DNA of 56,156 nucleotides from an uncultured Eubacteriales bacterium (GTDB taxonomy: Bacteria > Bacillota > Clostridia > Oscillospirales > Oscillospiraceae). The DNA lies in the NCBI GenBank assembly GCA_900317855.1, contig ONIG01000010.1, forward strand, positions 1 to 56,156, in the 5' to 3' direction. Position numbers and translations under genes: made by a program. The notes under the pieces are model-generated. The model searched no databases and was not told the DNA's origin. It saw only the letters and a list, made by a program, of their open reading frames with translations. Within the stretch, counting starts at the first letter, position 1; each line of letters starts with the position of its first letter. Below, in pieces: positions 23,241 through 33,513 of the stretch.

Positions 23241-26009
23241 ATGGGTTTTCTCAAAAAAATATTTGGTTCTCACAGCGACCATGAGCTCAAGCGGCTCTAT
23301 CCGATCGCTGATAAAATCGAAGCCATGTCGGACGAGTACGCCGCGCTCACGGACGAGCAGCTGCGCGCCAAGACTGACGAGTTCAAGCAGCGCTACGCCG
23401 ACGGCGAGTCGCTCGACGACCTGCTGCCGGAGGCGTTTGCCACGGCGCGCGAGGCCGCGTGGCGCGTGCTGGGCATGAAGCCGTTTCGCGTGCAGCTCAT
23501 CGGCGGCATCGTGCTGCATCAGGGCCGCATTGCCGAGATGAAGACCGGCGAAGGCAAGACCCTCGTCGCCGTCCTGCCGGCGTACCTCAACGCGCTCACC
23601 GGCGAGGGCGTGCACATCGTCACCGTCAACGATTACCTCGCCCGCCGCGACAGCGAGTGGATGGGCAAGGTCTACCGCTTCCTCGGCCTGAGCGTCGGCC
23701 TGATCGTGCACGACATGTCGAGCGCCGAGCGCCAGCAGGCCTACGCGGCCGACATCACCTACGGCACGAACAACGAGATGGGCTTTGACTACCTGCGTGA
23801 CAACATGGCCATCTATAAGTCCCAGATGGTGCAGCGCGGCCACGCCTTTGCCATCGTCGACGAGGTGGACTCCATCCTCATCGATGAGGCGCGCACCCCG
23901 CTCATCATCTCCGGTCAGGGCGACGAGAGCACCGATCTCTACCGTCAGGCGGAGGACTTTGCCGCCCGCCTGAAGTGCAAGTCCTACGCCTCCATCGACG
24001 ATAAGGAAGAGGAGGACGAGGACCTCGACGCCGATTACGTCGTCGATGAAAAGGCCCGCACTGCGACGCTCACCGCCCGCGGCATCGCCAAGGCCGAAAC
24101 GGCCTTCGGCCTCGAAAATCTCGCGGATATCGAAAACGCCACGCTTGTGCACCACATCGACCAGGCCATCCGCGCCCACGGCATCATGAAGCGCGACATT
24201 GACTACGTCGTCAAGGACGGCGAGGTCATCATCGTCGATGAGTTCACCGGCCGCCTCATGTTCGGCCGCCGCTACAGCGACGGTCTGCATCAGGCCATCG
24301 AGGCCAAGGAGCATGTGCGCGTGCAGAGCGAGAACAAGACCCTCGCGACCATCACGTTCCAGAACTACTTCCGTCTCTACGGCAAGCTCTCCGGCATGAC
24401 CGGCACGGCCATGACCGAGGAGGAGGAGTTTGCGGCCATTTATAACCTCGACATCATCGAGATCCCGACGAACAAGCCCGTCATCCGCATCGACAACCCC
24501 GACGTCGTGTATAAAAACGAGGCCGGCAAGCTGCGCGCCATCATCGAGCAGATCCGCGTCTGCCACGAAAAGGGCCAGCCGGTGCTGGTCGGCACGGTGT
24601 CGATCGAAAAGAGCGAGCAGCTGTCCAAGCTCCTGCGCAAATCGGGCATCCCGCACAACGTCCTCAACGCCAAGCACCACGAGAAGGAGGCCGAGATCGT
24701 CGCGCAGGCCGGTAAGTTCGGCGCCGTCACGATCGCGACGAACATGGCCGGCCGCGGCACGGACATCATGCTCGGCGGCAACGCGGAGTATCTGGCCAAG
24801 GCCGACCTGCGCAAGGCCGGCTTCACGGAGGAGGTCATCGCCGAGGCCACCGGCTATGCCGAGACTGAGGACGAGGAGATCCTCAAGGCCCGCACTCTGT
24901 TTGCTGAGCGCATGGCCGAGCATAAAAAGAGCATTGATGAAGAGGCGGACCGCGTGCGCGCGGCCGGCGGCCTGTATATCATCGGCACCGAGCGGCACGA
25001 GTCCCGCCGCATCGACAACCAGCTGCGCGGCCGTTCCGGCCGTCAGGGCGACCCTGGTGAGAGCCGCTTTTACATTGCGCTCACGGACGATGTCATGCGT
25101 CTGTTCGGCTCCGAGCGCATGCAGAGCATGATGGAGACGCTGCGCGTCGACGAGGACACGCCGCTCGACCACAAGATGCTCTCCAATGCCATCGAGCAGG
25201 CCCAGCGCACGGTCGAGAGCCGCAACTTCCAGGCCCGCAAGAACGTGCTCGAATACGACGATGTCATGAACGTGCAGCGCAACGTCATCTATGAAGAGCG
25301 CCGCAAGGTGCTCGACGGCGAGGACCTGCAGGAGCACGTCCAGCACATGATCCGCACCGTCATCACCGGCGACATTGCCGCCGGCATGGCGGAGCACCAC
25401 CCCGAAAACGATAAGGACCTGCACGAGATCCTCGCCCCGCTCGAAAAGCTCTTCCCGTGCGGCCTGAGTTATACGGCCGAGGAGCTGCACAAGCTCACGC
25501 CCGACACGCTCGCCGACGCCGTGTATGACTGCGCTATGAAGGCCTACGCCGCGCGCGAGGAATCCTTCGGCCTGCAGCCGGACGGCACGCCGCTCATGCG
25601 CGAGCTCGAGCGCGTGGTCATGCTGCGCGTGGTCGACGAATACTGGATGGATCATCTCGAGGCCATGGACGACCTGCGTCAGGGCATTGGCCTGCGCGCG
25701 TACGGCAACGTCAAGCCGGTCGATGAATACAAGCGCGCCGGCTTTGACATGTTCGACGAGATGGTCAACGGCATCCAGAGCGAAACGGTGCGCCGCCTGT
25801 TCACGGTGCGCGTGCGCCGCGAGCAGAAGCTCGAGCGCAAGACCGTCGCCCGCGGCGCCGCGACCAACGCCGGCGGGGACGACAGCGAGAAGAAAAAGCC
25901 CGTCCGCCGCGTCAAGAAGCCCGGCCGCAACGACCCGTGCCCGTGCGGCAAGCTGCGCCCGAACGGCCTGCCCATGAAGTATAAGGACTGCTGCGGCAAG
26001 AATGCATAA
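23241..26009 (+). CDS. secA: Protein translocase subunit SecA
   Basis: A 922-residue SecA. Walker A is [14 protein letters not shown] (about residue 100); then VNDYLARRD, the DEAD-type [44 protein letters not shown], and the C-terminal SEC-C zinc motif [20 protein letters not shown] followed by CC. It is the ATPase motor that drives preproteins through SecYEG. ATG at 23241 is preceded by AAGGAG. Slightly longer than Bacillus SecA, with an acidic insert [15 protein letters not shown] near residue 255. Its stop overlaps the next start by 8 nt. Confidence 0.97.
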   Translation: MGFLKKIFGSHSDHELKRLYPIADKIEAMSDEYAALTDEQLRAKTDEFKQRYADGESLDDLLPEAFATAREAAWRVLGMKPFRVQLIGGIVLHQGRIAEMKTGEGKTLVAVLPAYLNALTGEGVHIVTVNDYLARRDSEWMGKVYRFLGLSVGLIVHDMSSAERQQAYAADITYGTNNEMGFDYLRDNMAIYKSQMVQRGHAFAIVDEVDSILIDEARTPLIISGQGDESTDLYRQAEDFAARLKCKSYASIDDKEEEDEDLDADYVVDEKARTATLTARGIAKAETAFGLENLADIENATLVHHIDQAIRAHGIMKRDIDYVVKDGEVIIVDEFTGRLMFGRRYSDGLHQAIEAKEHVRVQSENKTLATITFQNYFRLYGKLSGMTGTAMTEEEEFAAIYNLDIIEIPTNKPVIRIDNPDVVYKNEAGKLRAIIEQIRVCHEKGQPVLVGTVSIEKSEQLSKLLRKSGIPHNVLNAKHHEKEAEIVAQAGKFGAVTIATNMAGRGTDIMLGGNAEYLAKADLRKAGFTEEVIAEATGYAETEDEEILKARTLFAERMAEHKKSIDEEADRVRAAGGLYIIGTERHESRRIDNQLRGRSGRQGDPGESRFYIALTDDVMRLFGSERMQSMMETLRVDEDTPLDHKMLSNAIEQAQRTVESRNFQARKNVLEYDDVMNVQRNVIYEERRKVLDGEDLQEHVQHMIRTVITGDIAAGMAEHHPENDKDLHEILAPLEKLFPCGLSYTAEELHKLTPDTLADAVYDCAMKAYAAREESFGLQPDGTPLMRELERVVMLRVVDEYWMDHLEAMDDLRQGIGLRAYGNVKPVDEYKRAGFDMFDEMVNGIQSETVRRLFTVRVRREQKLERKTVARGAATNAGGDDSEKKKPVRRVKKPGRNDPCPCGKLRPNGLPMKYKDCCGKNA

Positions 26010-26805
26010 CGAAGTCTCTTTCCCGCTGCACGCTGAGCGCGGCGCAGCGTACCTGACCGCGCCGAACATCGCGGCGCGCCACGCCTTTTCCACCCGCCTC
26101 GGCGGCGTGAGCACCGGCGTGCTCGAGAGCCTGAATCTCAGCGTCCGCCGCGGGGACACGCCGGAAAACGTGCGCGAAAACTGGCGGCGTCTCGGCGCGG
26201 CCGCCGGGCTGGATCTGACACGCGCGGTGTATGCGCAGCAGGTCCACAGCGCGGAGGTGCGCATCGCGCACGCCGCCGATGCGCAGCCGCCGGAGCTGGA
26301 GCCCCGCTTTACCTGCGACGGCTTTGTCACGAACGAACCGGGCGTCCCGCTCGCGGTCTTTATGGCCGACTGCCTGCCCGCGCTGCTGCACGACCCCGCT
26401 GCCGGGGTCATTGGCGCGGTGCACTGCGGCTGGCGCGGCTCGGTGGCCGATATTCTCGGCGCCGCCGTCGCGCAGATGTGCGCCCTCGGCGCGCACCCGG
26501 CGGACATTCGCGCCGCCATCGGCCCCGGCATCGGCGCGTGCTGCTTCGAGGTCGGGCCAGAGGTCGTCTCTGCGGCCGAAGCCCTGCTGCATGAGCCGCT
26601 CGGCGCGCTCGTGCGCCCGCGCGCAGACGGCAAGGCCCTGCTCGACCTCAAGGGCGTCAATGCCCGGAGACTTGTGCAGCTCGGCGTTCCGGCAGAGCGG
26701 ATCGCCGTGTCGGATGCCTGCACCATGTGCCGGCCGGACGTGTTCTGGTCGCACCGTGCGACCAATGGCCGCCGCGGCGTGCAGGCCGCCGTCATCACCC
26801 TGTGA
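26002..26805 (+). CDS. pgeF: Peptidoglycan editing factor PgeF (YlmD/YfiH laccase-domain family)
   Basis: A 267-residue multi-copper-oxidase-type Cu-polyphenol oxidase family protein (PF02578). Conserved: [39 protein letters not shown] and [15 protein letters not shown], with the His-Cys-His metal site in the VHS, VHCGWRG and CTMC-adjacent regions. In E. coli the homologue removes wrongly incorporated serine from peptidoglycan precursors. The start overlaps the secA stop, suggesting translational coupling. Confidence 0.9.
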   Translation: MHNEVSFPLHAERGAAYLTAPNIAARHAFSTRLGGVSTGVLESLNLSVRRGDTPENVRENWRRLGAAAGLDLTRAVYAQQVHSAEVRIAHAADAQPPELEPRFTCDGFVTNEPGVPLAVFMADCLPALLHDPAAGVIGAVHCGWRGSVADILGAAVAQMCALGAHPADIRAAIGPGIGACCFEVGPEVVSAAEALLHEPLGALVRPRADGKALLDLKGVNARRLVQLGVPAERIAVSDACTMCRPDVFWSHRATNGRRGVQAAVITL

Positions 26806-26822
26806 CCCAAGGGGGGCAGACC

Positions 26823-28397
26823 ATGAAACATTTGCACCTGACCCGCGTGCTCGCGTGCTCGCTCGCGCTCGTGCTGCTGCTCGGCTGCACGGCCTGCGGC
26901 AAGAAGACCGCGGACGACACCGGCGACACCGTCGGCCAGAAGGACACGCAGACTACCGTCGAGCTCGACGGCAAGTTCACGCTCAACTACAGCGCGTCCG
27001 CCGGCATGAACCCCTATAAGACGCAAAATTCCGATAACCTCGCCGTCTGCGGCCTTGTGTACGAGACGCTCACGGAGCTCACCGATTCCTTTGAGGCTGA
27101 GCCCGGGCTGTTCACCGAGTGGAGCAGCGACGGCGGGGAGACCTGGACCTTCACCGTCAATACCGACCGCACCTTCCATGACGGGCACCAGCTCAACGCG
27201 CAGGACGCGGCCTACACCATCCAGACTGCCGCGGCGTCGCCCCTGTATTCCGGCCGCCTGAGCGCTGTCAAGGACGTCAAGGACAACGACGACGGCACCG
27301 TCACGGTCACGCTCTCGCGCGCGAACACGCAGTTTCCCGCGCTGCTCAACATCCCGGTCATCGAAAACAACGCGGCCGACAGCACCTGCCCCAGCGGCAC
27401 GGGGCTGTACATGTTTGCGTCCGATCACCAGAGCCTCACGGTTTATTCCGGCCACCCGGACGCGGACAAGGCACCAATCGACGCGATCTATCTCATGGAG
27501 TGCAAGTCGGTCGAGGAGATCGTCTCCGCGTTTGACGACGGCCAGCTCGACCTCGCGCTCAGCGACCCCAGCTCCGGCACGGACCTGAGCTTTTCGAGCC
27601 TGAACGACCAGCGCCAGTACGCCACGACGAACCTGCAATATGTCGGCTTCAACACCAACAGCAGCTTTTTCATGACGGCGCGCTACCGCCAGCCGTTCAA
27701 TTACGTCATTGACCGCACGTTCGCCGTCGCGCTGCTGCACGACTGCGCCGTCGCCACCGCGCTGCCCGTCCACCCGGCGAGCACGCTCTATGACAACGCG
27801 CTCAATGAGTCGCTGGCCTATGACCTCGACAAGGCGAAGAAGCTCTTCGACGACTTGAAGATCGTCGACTACGACGGCGACGGCGAGCGTGAGTACATTC
27901 CCGACGGGCAGTCCCCGCTCGACATCAGCCTCTCGCTCATCGTCTATGCCGACAGCACGACCAAGGTCAGCATGGCCAACAAGATCGCGGCCGACCTCAC
28001 GAGCATCGGCATCCCCGTGAAGGTGCGCGAGCTCAGCTGGGACAACTATCAGGACGCGCTCAAGGGCGGCAAGTATGATATGTACTACGGCGAGGTCGCC
28101 CTCCCGGCGGACTTCGACCTCTCGGCCCTGCTCAAGGCCGGCGGCTCGCTCAATTACGGCGGCATCACGACCGGCACCTATGCCGATGTCATCAACGCCT
28201 ACCTCGCCGCATCGGACGCCGACCGCGCCGCGGCCTGCCGCACCATGCTCCAGACCATCTCGGACACCGCGCCCATCGTGCCCGTCTGCTTTGAAAAGCA
28301 CTGCCTGTATGTGCACCGCGGCGCCGTCGGCGGCTTTGCCCCGACGAAGTACAACATTTTCCGCAACATCACGGATTGGAAGATCAATAACGCATGA
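26823..28397 (+). CDS. Peptide/nickel-type ABC transporter substrate-binding lipoprotein (SBP_bac_5)
   Basis: A 524-residue secreted lipoprotein; ATG at 26823 with GGGGGGC upstream. Signal peptide LACSLALVLLLGCTACGKK contains two possible lipobox cysteines (LLGC or CTAC). The body is an oligopeptide-binding-type fold: AGMNPYKTQNSDNLAVCGLV, YETLTELTD, WTFTVNTDRTFHDG and NYVIDRTFAVALL. No permease or ATPase genes follow, so it must work with a transporter encoded elsewhere or as an orphan receptor. Its stop overlaps the GtrA-family start by 4 nt (ATGA). Confidence 0.88.
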   Translation: MKHLHLTRVLACSLALVLLLGCTACGKKTADDTGDTVGQKDTQTTVELDGKFTLNYSASAGMNPYKTQNSDNLAVCGLVYETLTELTDSFEAEPGLFTEWSSDGGETWTFTVNTDRTFHDGHQLNAQDAAYTIQTAAASPLYSGRLSAVKDVKDNDDGTVTVTLSRANTQFPALLNIPVIENNAADSTCPSGTGLYMFASDHQSLTVYSGHPDADKAPIDAIYLMECKSVEEIVSAFDDGQLDLALSDPSSGTDLSFSSLNDQRQYATTNLQYVGFNTNSSFFMTARYRQPFNYVIDRTFAVALLHDCAVATALPVHPASTLYDNALNESLAYDLDKAKKLFDDLKIVDYDGDGEREYIPDGQSPLDISLSLIVYADSTTKVSMANKIAADLTSIGIPVKVRELSWDNYQDALKGGKYDMYYGEVALPADFDLSALLKAGGSLNYGGITTGTYADVINAYLAASDADRAAACRTMLQTISDTAPIVPVCFEKHCLYVHRGAVGGFAPTKYNIFRNITDWKINNA

Positions 28398-28834
28398 AAC
28401 AAGAGTGGATCGCGCGCGCCAAGCGCTTTGCCACCTATGCGCTCGTCGGCTGCTTCGATACGGGCATGGACTGGGTGGCGTTCACAACCGCACACGAGCT
28501 GCTGCACTTCACGCCCGTGATCTGCCAGGCCATCGGCTACATCGTCGGCACGGTCTGCAGCTATTTTCTCAACGGCCGCATCACCTTCCGCGACGGGCAC
28601 ATCGCCCGCTGGCGGCAGTGCCTGCGCTTCGTGGTGTGGAACGTGGTGTCCCTCGGCGTGAGCGAGGTGATGATCGGCCTGCTGACGCACTTCGGCCTCA
28701 ACCCGTACATCGCCAAGGTCGGCGTCACGCTCGAGGTCGCGCTGCTGAATTACTTCGGCTATAAGTATATTGTGTTCGCAGTCCCCAAACAAACGGAAGG
28801 AGAGCAGGATCATGACAGATCGTCAACTGATTAA
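28394..28834 (+). CDS. GtrA family membrane protein
   Basis: A 146-residue protein with four membrane helices (FATYALVGCFDTGMDWVAF; TPVICQAIGYIVGTVCSYFL; CLRFVVWNVVSLGVSEVMIG; VGVTLEVALLNYFGYKYIVF) and the GtrA hallmark NGRITFRD between helices two and three. GtrA proteins are linked to transfer of lipid-linked sugars for cell-surface polysaccharide; the lipid or sugar here is unknown. Overlaps the upstream stop by 4 nt and the next gene by 23 nt. Confidence 0.88.
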   Translation: MKQEWIARAKRFATYALVGCFDTGMDWVAFTTAHELLHFTPVICQAIGYIVGTVCSYFLNGRITFRDGHIARWRQCLRFVVWNVVSLGVSEVMIGLLTHFGLNPYIAKVGVTLEVALLNYFGYKYIVFAVPKQTEGEQDHDRSSTD

Positions 28835-29192
28835 TCTGGCCGAGCAGGCCTCCCGCAATGCCTATGTCCCGTATTCCCACTTCGCCGTCGGCGCCGCGCT
28901 CGAGTGCCGCGACGGCACGGTCTATACCGGCTGCAACGTTGAAAATGCCGCCCTCGGCAGCACCATCTGCGCCGAGCGCACCGCCGCCTGCAAGGCCATC
29001 AGCGAGGGGCGCCGCGACTTTGTGCGCATCGCCGTCTACGGCGACGGCGAGCACTATTGCTACCCCTGCGGTGCGTGCCGGCAGTTTCTGGCCGAGTTCG
29101 CACCCGATATGGAGGTCCTGTCCGCCATGGGCGGCGGCCGCTATGTCAGCAACCGCCTGAGCGAGCTCATGCCCTATACCTTCAATTACTAA
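28812..29192 (+). CDS. cdd: Cytidine deaminase
   Basis: A 126-residue homotetrameric-type cytidine deaminase. ATG at 28812 has GGAGAGC upstream and lies inside the end of the GtrA gene. Zinc and catalytic motifs: CNVENAALGSTICAERTA (Cys-Ala-Glu) and PCGACRQFLAEF (two zinc Cys). It converts cytidine or deoxycytidine to uridine or deoxyuridine for pyrimidine salvage. Confidence 0.95.
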   Translation: MTDRQLINLAEQASRNAYVPYSHFAVGAALECRDGTVYTGCNVENAALGSTICAERTAACKAISEGRRDFVRIAVYGDGEHYCYPCGACRQFLAEFAPDMEVLSAMGGGRYVSNRLSELMPYTFNY

Positions 29193-29202
29193 GGTATCCG
29201 CC

Positions 29203-29499
29203 ATGGAACTGGAACAGCTGCGCATCTTCTGCACCGTCGCCGCCTGCCGCAGCTTCACCCGCGCGGCCAGGCAGCTTTTTGTCAGCCACTCGACGACCAG
29301 CCGCGCCGTGTCCGCCCTTGAGCGGGAGCTCGGCGTGCCGCTGCTCGCGCGCGACCGGCACACCGTCGCGCTTACGCCCGCCGGGCAGATGCTTTTGGCC
29401 GGGGCGGAGGACCTGCTGCAGCAGGCCGACGCCCTCGCGGCCGCCGTGCATACGGCGGCGGAGACGGCCCCGGAGCCGCCCGCACCGCCGGAAGCGTAA
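29203..29499 (+). CDS. LysR-type DNA-binding domain protein lacking the effector domain
   Basis: A 98-residue protein equal to the N-terminal winged HTH of a LysR regulator (MELEQLRIFCTVAACRSFTR, then STTSRAVSALERELGVPLLA) plus the start of the linker helix, ending in a Pro/Ala/Glu tail (TAPEPPAPPEA). Full LysR proteins have about 300 residues; the whole effector-binding domain is missing. No frameshifted remainder is seen before the S10 promoter. It could be a true single-domain regulator or a fixed truncation. Encoded 10 nt after cdd. Confidence 0.75.
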   Translation: MELEQLRIFCTVAACRSFTRAARQLFVSHSTTSRAVSALERELGVPLLARDRHTVALTPAGQMLLAGAEDLLQQADALAAAVHTAAETAPEPPAPPEA

Positions 29500-29548
29500 T
29501 TTTGGCGGACTGCACAAACTTTTTTGCAAAATTTCTACGTTTGAGCGA

Positions 29549-29578
29549 AAAACCCTCTTGACATTCAGGAGGGTTTTT
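29549..29578 (+). terminator. Rho-independent terminator overlapping the S10 promoter
   Basis: AAAACCCTC-TTGACATTCAG-GAGGGTTTT followed by T. The loop holds the -35 box of the next promoter. Confidence 0.75.
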
Positions 29579-29586
29579 GCTATTCT
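29558..29586 (+). promoter_or_regulatory. Promoter of the S10-spc-alpha supercluster
   Basis: A consensus TTGACA (29558-29563), 17-nt spacer, TATTCT (29581-29586). The -35 is in the loop of the upstream terminator and the spacer is its 3' arm. Predicted start near 29593, giving a leader of about 286 nt before rpsJ. Confidence 0.82.
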
Positions 29587-29592
29587 TATGAA

Positions 29593-29878
29593 GCGCCTGT
29601 GCGGAAACAGGTGCATTCTGCGGTGAAGCGGGAGATTGCGGAGCCTGTCTCCGGTAACTTCCGTGGAGTATGTCCGCTGCCGCGCCTTTGCACGGCAGAC
29701 AATCGGGCGGTTGAGTCAGCCAGCACTTGCGTATATCACCTGCGCGGCTGCATACCGGCGAGAGCCGGTTTGTTTTTCGGGCAGGGTTTGATACGCACGG
29801 AACGGTGTATGGCGATCTCATCCGTGCGAACCAGGCGGAGCCAATGCCGCCAAAAAAATTCGTAACGGAGGAAACAAC
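29593..29878 (+). promoter_or_regulatory. S10 operon leader with an attenuator-like hairpin
   Basis: A long untranslated leader. Hairpins visible: CCTGT-GCGGAA-ACAGG near 29596-29612, GGAG-CCTGT-CTCC near 29640, and ACCGGC-GAGA-GCCGGT (29754-29769) followed by TTGTTTTT, which is a plausible intrinsic terminator about 110 nt before rpsJ. In E. coli, L4 regulates the S10 operon through the leader; whether a similar control acts here is inference. Confidence 0.55.
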
Positions 29879-30199
29879 ATGGCAACCACGAGCAACAAGA
29901 AAATGATCCGTATCCGCCTCAAGGCCTACGATCACCAGCTGATCGACAAGGCGGCGGAGAAGATCGTCGAAACCGCAAAGCGTACCGACGCGAAGGTCTC
30001 CGGCCCCATTCCGCTGCCGACGAAGACCGAGATCGTCACCATCCTGCGCGCTGTTCACAAGTATAAGGACAGCCGCGAGCAGTTTGAGCGCCGCACCCAC
30101 AAGCGCCTGATCGACATCATGAACCCGACCCAGAAGACGGTCGAGGCTCTGATGAATCTGGAGCTGCCGGCCGGTGTCGAGATCGACATCAAGCTGTAA
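29879..30199 (+). CDS. rpsJ: 30S ribosomal protein S10
   Basis: 106 residues, usual length about 102. Contains [37 protein letters not shown] and [21 protein letters not shown] component of the 30S head that also takes part in transcription antitermination with NusB. The first gene of the supercluster, with ACGGAGG before the ATG. Confidence 0.97.
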   Translation: MATTSNKKMIRIRLKAYDHQLIDKAAEKIVETAKRTDAKVSGPIPLPTKTEIVTILRAVHKYKDSREQFERRTHKRLIDIMNPTQKTVEALMNLELPAGVEIDIKL

Positions 30200-30336
30200 G
30201 CACATCCCGTTAACCCTGCGCGCGAGCGCATATTTACAAACCCGCAGTCCGCAGCTTGCGTGTGCGGACGGGTCAAGTCAGCAGCCTCTGGCCATGAGCT
30301 AAGCGAGCTGACCAATAACCTGAAGGAGGAACATGT
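30200..30336 (+). other. Structured spacer before rplC
   Basis: A 137-nt gap, much longer than the usual 10-20 nt gaps here. It holds the stem ACCC..GTCCGCA (30247-30253) / TGCGGAC (30263-30269)..GGGT and a second GTCAGC/GCTGAC pairing that encloses a GAGCTAAGCGAGCT element just before the rplC ribosome binding site. Confidence 0.45.
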
Positions 30337-31056
30337 ATGAAAACAGCCATCATCGGTAAAAAGGTCGGCATGACGCAGATCTTCGATGAAGCAGGCAAGG
30401 TCGTCCCCGTCACCGTGATCGAGGCAGGCCCCTGCACGGTCACCGGCAAGATGACCACGGAAAAGGAAGGCTATGAAGCCGTCCAGCTCGGCTACGAGGA
30501 CGTCGCCGAGAAGAAGCTGACCAAGCCCGAGAAGGGCCACCTGGACAAGGCGGGCGTCGGCTACAAGAAGCACCTCAAAGAGTTCCGTCTCGAGGACTGC
30601 GCCTCTGTCAATGTGGGCGATGTCATCAAGGCCGACACCTTCAAGGAAGGCGACAAGGTCGACATCACCGGCATCAGCAAGGGCCACGGCTACGCCGGCG
30701 TCATCAAGCGCTTCGGCCAGGGCCGTACCCCGACCACCCACGGCGGCGGCCCTGTGCACCGTCACGCCGGCTCCATGGGCTCGAGCACCGATCCTTCCCG
30801 TATCTTCCCGGGTAAGAAGCAGGCCGGCCACATGGGCGTGGATCAGGTCACCGTCCAGAACCTCGACGTGGTCAAGGTCGACCCCGAGCTCAACATGATC
30901 GTTGTGCGCGGCGCGATCCCCGGCCCGAAGGGCGGCATTGTCTATATCAAGAGCACCGTCAAGAAGACCATCGTCAAGAAGGGCGACGCTGGCGTCAGCA
31001 CCAACCCGCAGAAGGCCTCCGGTCGTAACCCGCAGAAGGCTTCTGCAAGAAAGTAA
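30337..31056 (+). CDS. rplC: 50S ribosomal protein L3
   Basis: 239 residues. Starts [20 protein letters not shown] and contains [20 protein letters not shown] and the conserved loop [20 protein letters not shown]. It is an early assembly protein close to the peptidyl transferase centre. The C-terminal tail has two near-repeats NPQKASGR / NPQKASAR, a small extension. Confidence 0.97.
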   Translation: MKTAIIGKKVGMTQIFDEAGKVVPVTVIEAGPCTVTGKMTTEKEGYEAVQLGYEDVAEKKLTKPEKGHLDKAGVGYKKHLKEFRLEDCASVNVGDVIKADTFKEGDKVDITGISKGHGYAGVIKRFGQGRTPTTHGGGPVHRHAGSMGSSTDPSRIFPGKKQAGHMGVDQVTVQNLDVVKVDPELNMIVVRGAIPGPKGGIVYIKSTVKKTIVKKGDAGVSTNPQKASGRNPQKASARK

Positions 31057-31074
31057 GGAAAGGAGAGAGCGAAT

Positions 31075-31698
31075 ATGCCTACTGCTAAGTTGTTTAATAT
31101 GGCCGGCGATCAGGTCGGCGAAGTGGCGCTCTCCGAAGCCGTTTTCGGTGTTGAGCCCAACGAGTCCGTTCTGCACGATTCCGTGAAGAACCACCTGGCC
31201 AACTGCCGTCAGGGCACGCAGAGTGCGCTGACCAAGGGCGAGGTTTCCTACACCACCGCAAAGCCCTGGCGCCAGAAAGGCACCGGCCGTGCACGCGCCG
31301 GCTACAAGGGCAGCCCGGTGTGGACCCACGGCGGCGTCGCGTTCGCGCCGAAGCCGCGTGATTACAGCTACACGCTCAACAAGAAGGTCAAGAGACTGGC
31401 CCTCAAGAGCGCGCTGAGCGCCAAGGCCGCTGCCGGCGAGATCCTCGTCGTTGACGGCATGGCCGTCGAAGAGGTCAAGACCGCCCCTGTCAAGGCGTTC
31501 CTGACCAAGATCGGCGCCGACGGCAAGGCTCTGCTCGTGACCGAGCAGGTCGACGAGAAGCTCGTCAAGAGCTCCCGCAACATCCCCGGCGTGAGCAGCA
31601 CCATCGCCACCATCCTCAGCCCCTATATGATCCTGACGCACCGCGTCCTGGTCGTTGACAAGGCTGCGCTCCAGAAAATCGAGGAGGTGTACGCATAA
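31075..31698 (+). CDS. rplD: 50S ribosomal protein L4
   Basis: 207 residues. Contains the conserved exit-tunnel loop [20 protein letters not shown] followed by [10 protein letters not shown]. In E. coli it also represses the S10 operon. TAATG overlap with rplW. Confidence 0.97.
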   Translation: MPTAKLFNMAGDQVGEVALSEAVFGVEPNESVLHDSVKNHLANCRQGTQSALTKGEVSYTTAKPWRQKGTGRARAGYKGSPVWTHGGVAFAPKPRDYSYTLNKKVKRLALKSALSAKAAAGEILVVDGMAVEEVKTAPVKAFLTKIGADGKALLVTEQVDEKLVKSSRNIPGVSSTIATILSPYMILTHRVLVVDKAALQKIEEVYA

Positions 31699-31994
31699 TG
31701 AGAACCGCTTACGATGTCATTATCCGTCCCATCATCACCGAGCAGTCCATGGAAGACCTCGACATCAAAAAGTACACGTTCGAAGTCGCCAAGGATGCGG
31801 GAAAAATTGAGATCAAAAAGGCCATCGAGGAGATCTTCGACGTGAAGGTCATCAAGGTCACCACCGCGACGATCCGTGCCAAGGAAAAGCGCGTCGGCGC
31901 CAACCCCTCCGGCATGACCGCCACCCGCAAGAAGGCCGTTGTGAAACTGTCCGCTGATTCGAAGAACATCGAGATCTTCGAGGGCATGGTGTAA
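31698..31994 (+). CDS. rplW: 50S ribosomal protein L23
   Basis: 98 residues, usual length. Contains [39 protein letters not shown] and [20 protein letters not shown]. It lies at the tunnel exit and docks trigger factor and SRP. Start overlaps the rplD stop by 1 nt. Confidence 0.97.
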   Translation: MRTAYDVIIRPIITEQSMEDLDIKKYTFEVAKDAGKIEIKKAIEEIFDVKVIKVTTATIRAKEKRVGANPSGMTATRKKAVVKLSADSKNIEIFEGMV

Positions 31995-32009
31995 GGGAGG
32001 AATTGAACA

Positions 32010-32846
32010 ATGTCGATTAAAACCTATAAACCCACCACGCCTTCCCGCAGACATATGTCCGTTTCCGGCTTCGACGGTGTCGATAAGCACGCCAAGCCGC
32101 AGAAGGAGCTCGTGGAGGTCCTCAAGAAGCACTCCGGCCGCAACAGCTATGGCCGCATCACCGTCCGCCATCAGGGCGGCGGCAACCGCAAAAAGTACCG
32201 CGTCATCGACTTCAAGCGCGACAAGGTGGACGTGCCCGCCACGGTCCTGCGCCTGGAGTACGATCCGAACCGCAGCGCTTATATCGCCCTGGTCGAGTAC
32301 ACCGACGGCGAGCGCCGCTACATTCTGGCCCCTGTCGGCCTGAACGTGGGCGACACCGTTCTGTCCTCCGCCGCGGCGGACATCAAGCCGGGCAACGCCC
32401 TGCCGCTGGCCAACATTCCGGTCGGCACCGTCATCCACAACATCGAGCTCTACCCCGGCAAGGGTGCGCAGCTGGTCCGCTCTGCGGGCGTCGCCGCGCA
32501 GCTCATGGCGAAGGAAAACGGCATGGCTACCGTCCGTCTCCCCTCCGGCGAGTACCGCAAGGTCCGCCTCAACTGCATCGCCTGCATCGGCCAGGTCGGC
32601 AATGTTGACCACGCCAACATCGCCATCGGCAAGGCCGGCCGCAAACGCCACATGGGCATCCGCCCGACCGTCCGTGGTTCCGTTATGAACCCGTGCGATC
32701 ACCCGCACGGCGGCGGCGAAGGCAAAGCGCCTGTCGGCCGTCCCGGCCCGGTCACCCCGTGGGGCAAGCCGGCGATGGGTTACAAGACCCGCAAGAAGAA
32801 GAACGCGACCGACAAGTTCATTGTCAAGCGCCGCAACGCGAAGTAA
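32010..32846 (+). CDS. rplB: 50S ribosomal protein L2
   Basis: 278 residues. Start [20 protein letters not shown]; contains [20 protein letters not shown], and near the end [20 protein letters not shown] with the conserved His. Needed for subunit association and the peptidyl transferase centre. Confidence 0.98.
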   Translation: MSIKTYKPTTPSRRHMSVSGFDGVDKHAKPQKELVEVLKKHSGRNSYGRITVRHQGGGNRKKYRVIDFKRDKVDVPATVLRLEYDPNRSAYIALVEYTDGERRYILAPVGLNVGDTVLSSAAADIKPGNALPLANIPVGTVIHNIELYPGKGAQLVRSAGVAAQLMAKENGMATVRLPSGEYRKVRLNCIACIGQVGNVDHANIAIGKAGRKRHMGIRPTVRGSVMNPCDHPHGGGEGKAPVGRPGPVTPWGKPAMGYKTRKKKNATDKFIVKRRNAK

Positions 32847-32860
32847 GGAGGGAATAGGTA

Positions 32861-33136
32861 ATGAGCAGAAGTGTTAAGAAAGGCCCGTTTGCCGCTCCCG
32901 AGCTGCTGAAGCGGGTCGATGAAATGAACAAGGCCGGCGAGAAGAAGGTCATCAAGACCTGGAGCCGTTCCTCCACGATCTTCCCGTCCTTTGTCGGCCA
33001 CACCATCGCTGTCCATGACGGCCGCCGTCATGTTCCGGTCTATGTGACCGAGGACATGGTCGGACATAAGCTGGGCGAGTTCGCGCCCACGCGCACGTTC
33101 CGCGGCCACGCCGGCAGCAAGACTGTTGGAAAGTAA
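32861..33136 (+). CDS. rpsS: 30S ribosomal protein S19
   Basis: 91 residues. Start [20 protein letters not shown]; contains [20 protein letters not shown] and [20 protein letters not shown]. Located in the 30S head with S13. Preceded by AAGGAGGGA. Confidence 0.97.
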   Translation: MSRSVKKGPFAAPELLKRVDEMNKAGEKKVIKTWSRSSTIFPSFVGHTIAVHDGRRHVPVYVTEDMVGHKLGEFAPTRTFRGHAGSKTVGK

Positions 33137-33148
33137 GGGGGAGAGAAC

Positions 33149-33496
33149 ATGGAAGAACTGAAAACTGCACGTGCCCAGCTGGTGCACGCCCGTATCGCTC
33201 CCCGTAAGGTCCAGATCGTGTGCGACATGATCCGCGGCAAGGACACCAAGGTCGCCGAGGCCTATATGGCCAACACGCCGAAGGCCGGCTGCGAGCTCAT
33301 GCTCAAGCTCCTCAAGAGCGCCTGCGCCAACGCGGAGAACAACTTCGAGATGGATCCGGACAACCTCTACGTTGCCGAGGCCTATGCCACGGCCGGCCCG
33401 ATCCTCAAGCGCGGCCGCCCGAGAGCTCAGGGCCGTATGTACCGCATCAACAAGCGCACCAGCCACATCACCATCGTCGTGGCTGAGAAGGCATAA
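33149..33496 (+). CDS. rplV: 50S ribosomal protein L22
   Basis: 115 residues. Contains [37 protein letters not shown] and [20 protein letters not shown]. Its hairpin lines the exit tunnel. Preceded by AAGGGGGAGAG. Confidence 0.97.
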   Translation: MEELKTARAQLVHARIAPRKVQIVCDMIRGKDTKVAEAYMANTPKAGCELMLKLLKSACANAENNFEMDPDNLYVAEAYATAGPILKRGRPRAQGRMYRINKRTSHITIVVAEKA

Positions 33497-33513
33497 GGGA
33501 GGAGGCAGAAGAT

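Noticed and set aside
23088..28316. A 1742-codon open frame on the minus strand
   Set aside because: It is the antisense of secA, pgeF and the peptide-binding lipoprotein. GC-rich third codon positions keep the opposite frame open; it has no ribosome binding site and no domain sense.
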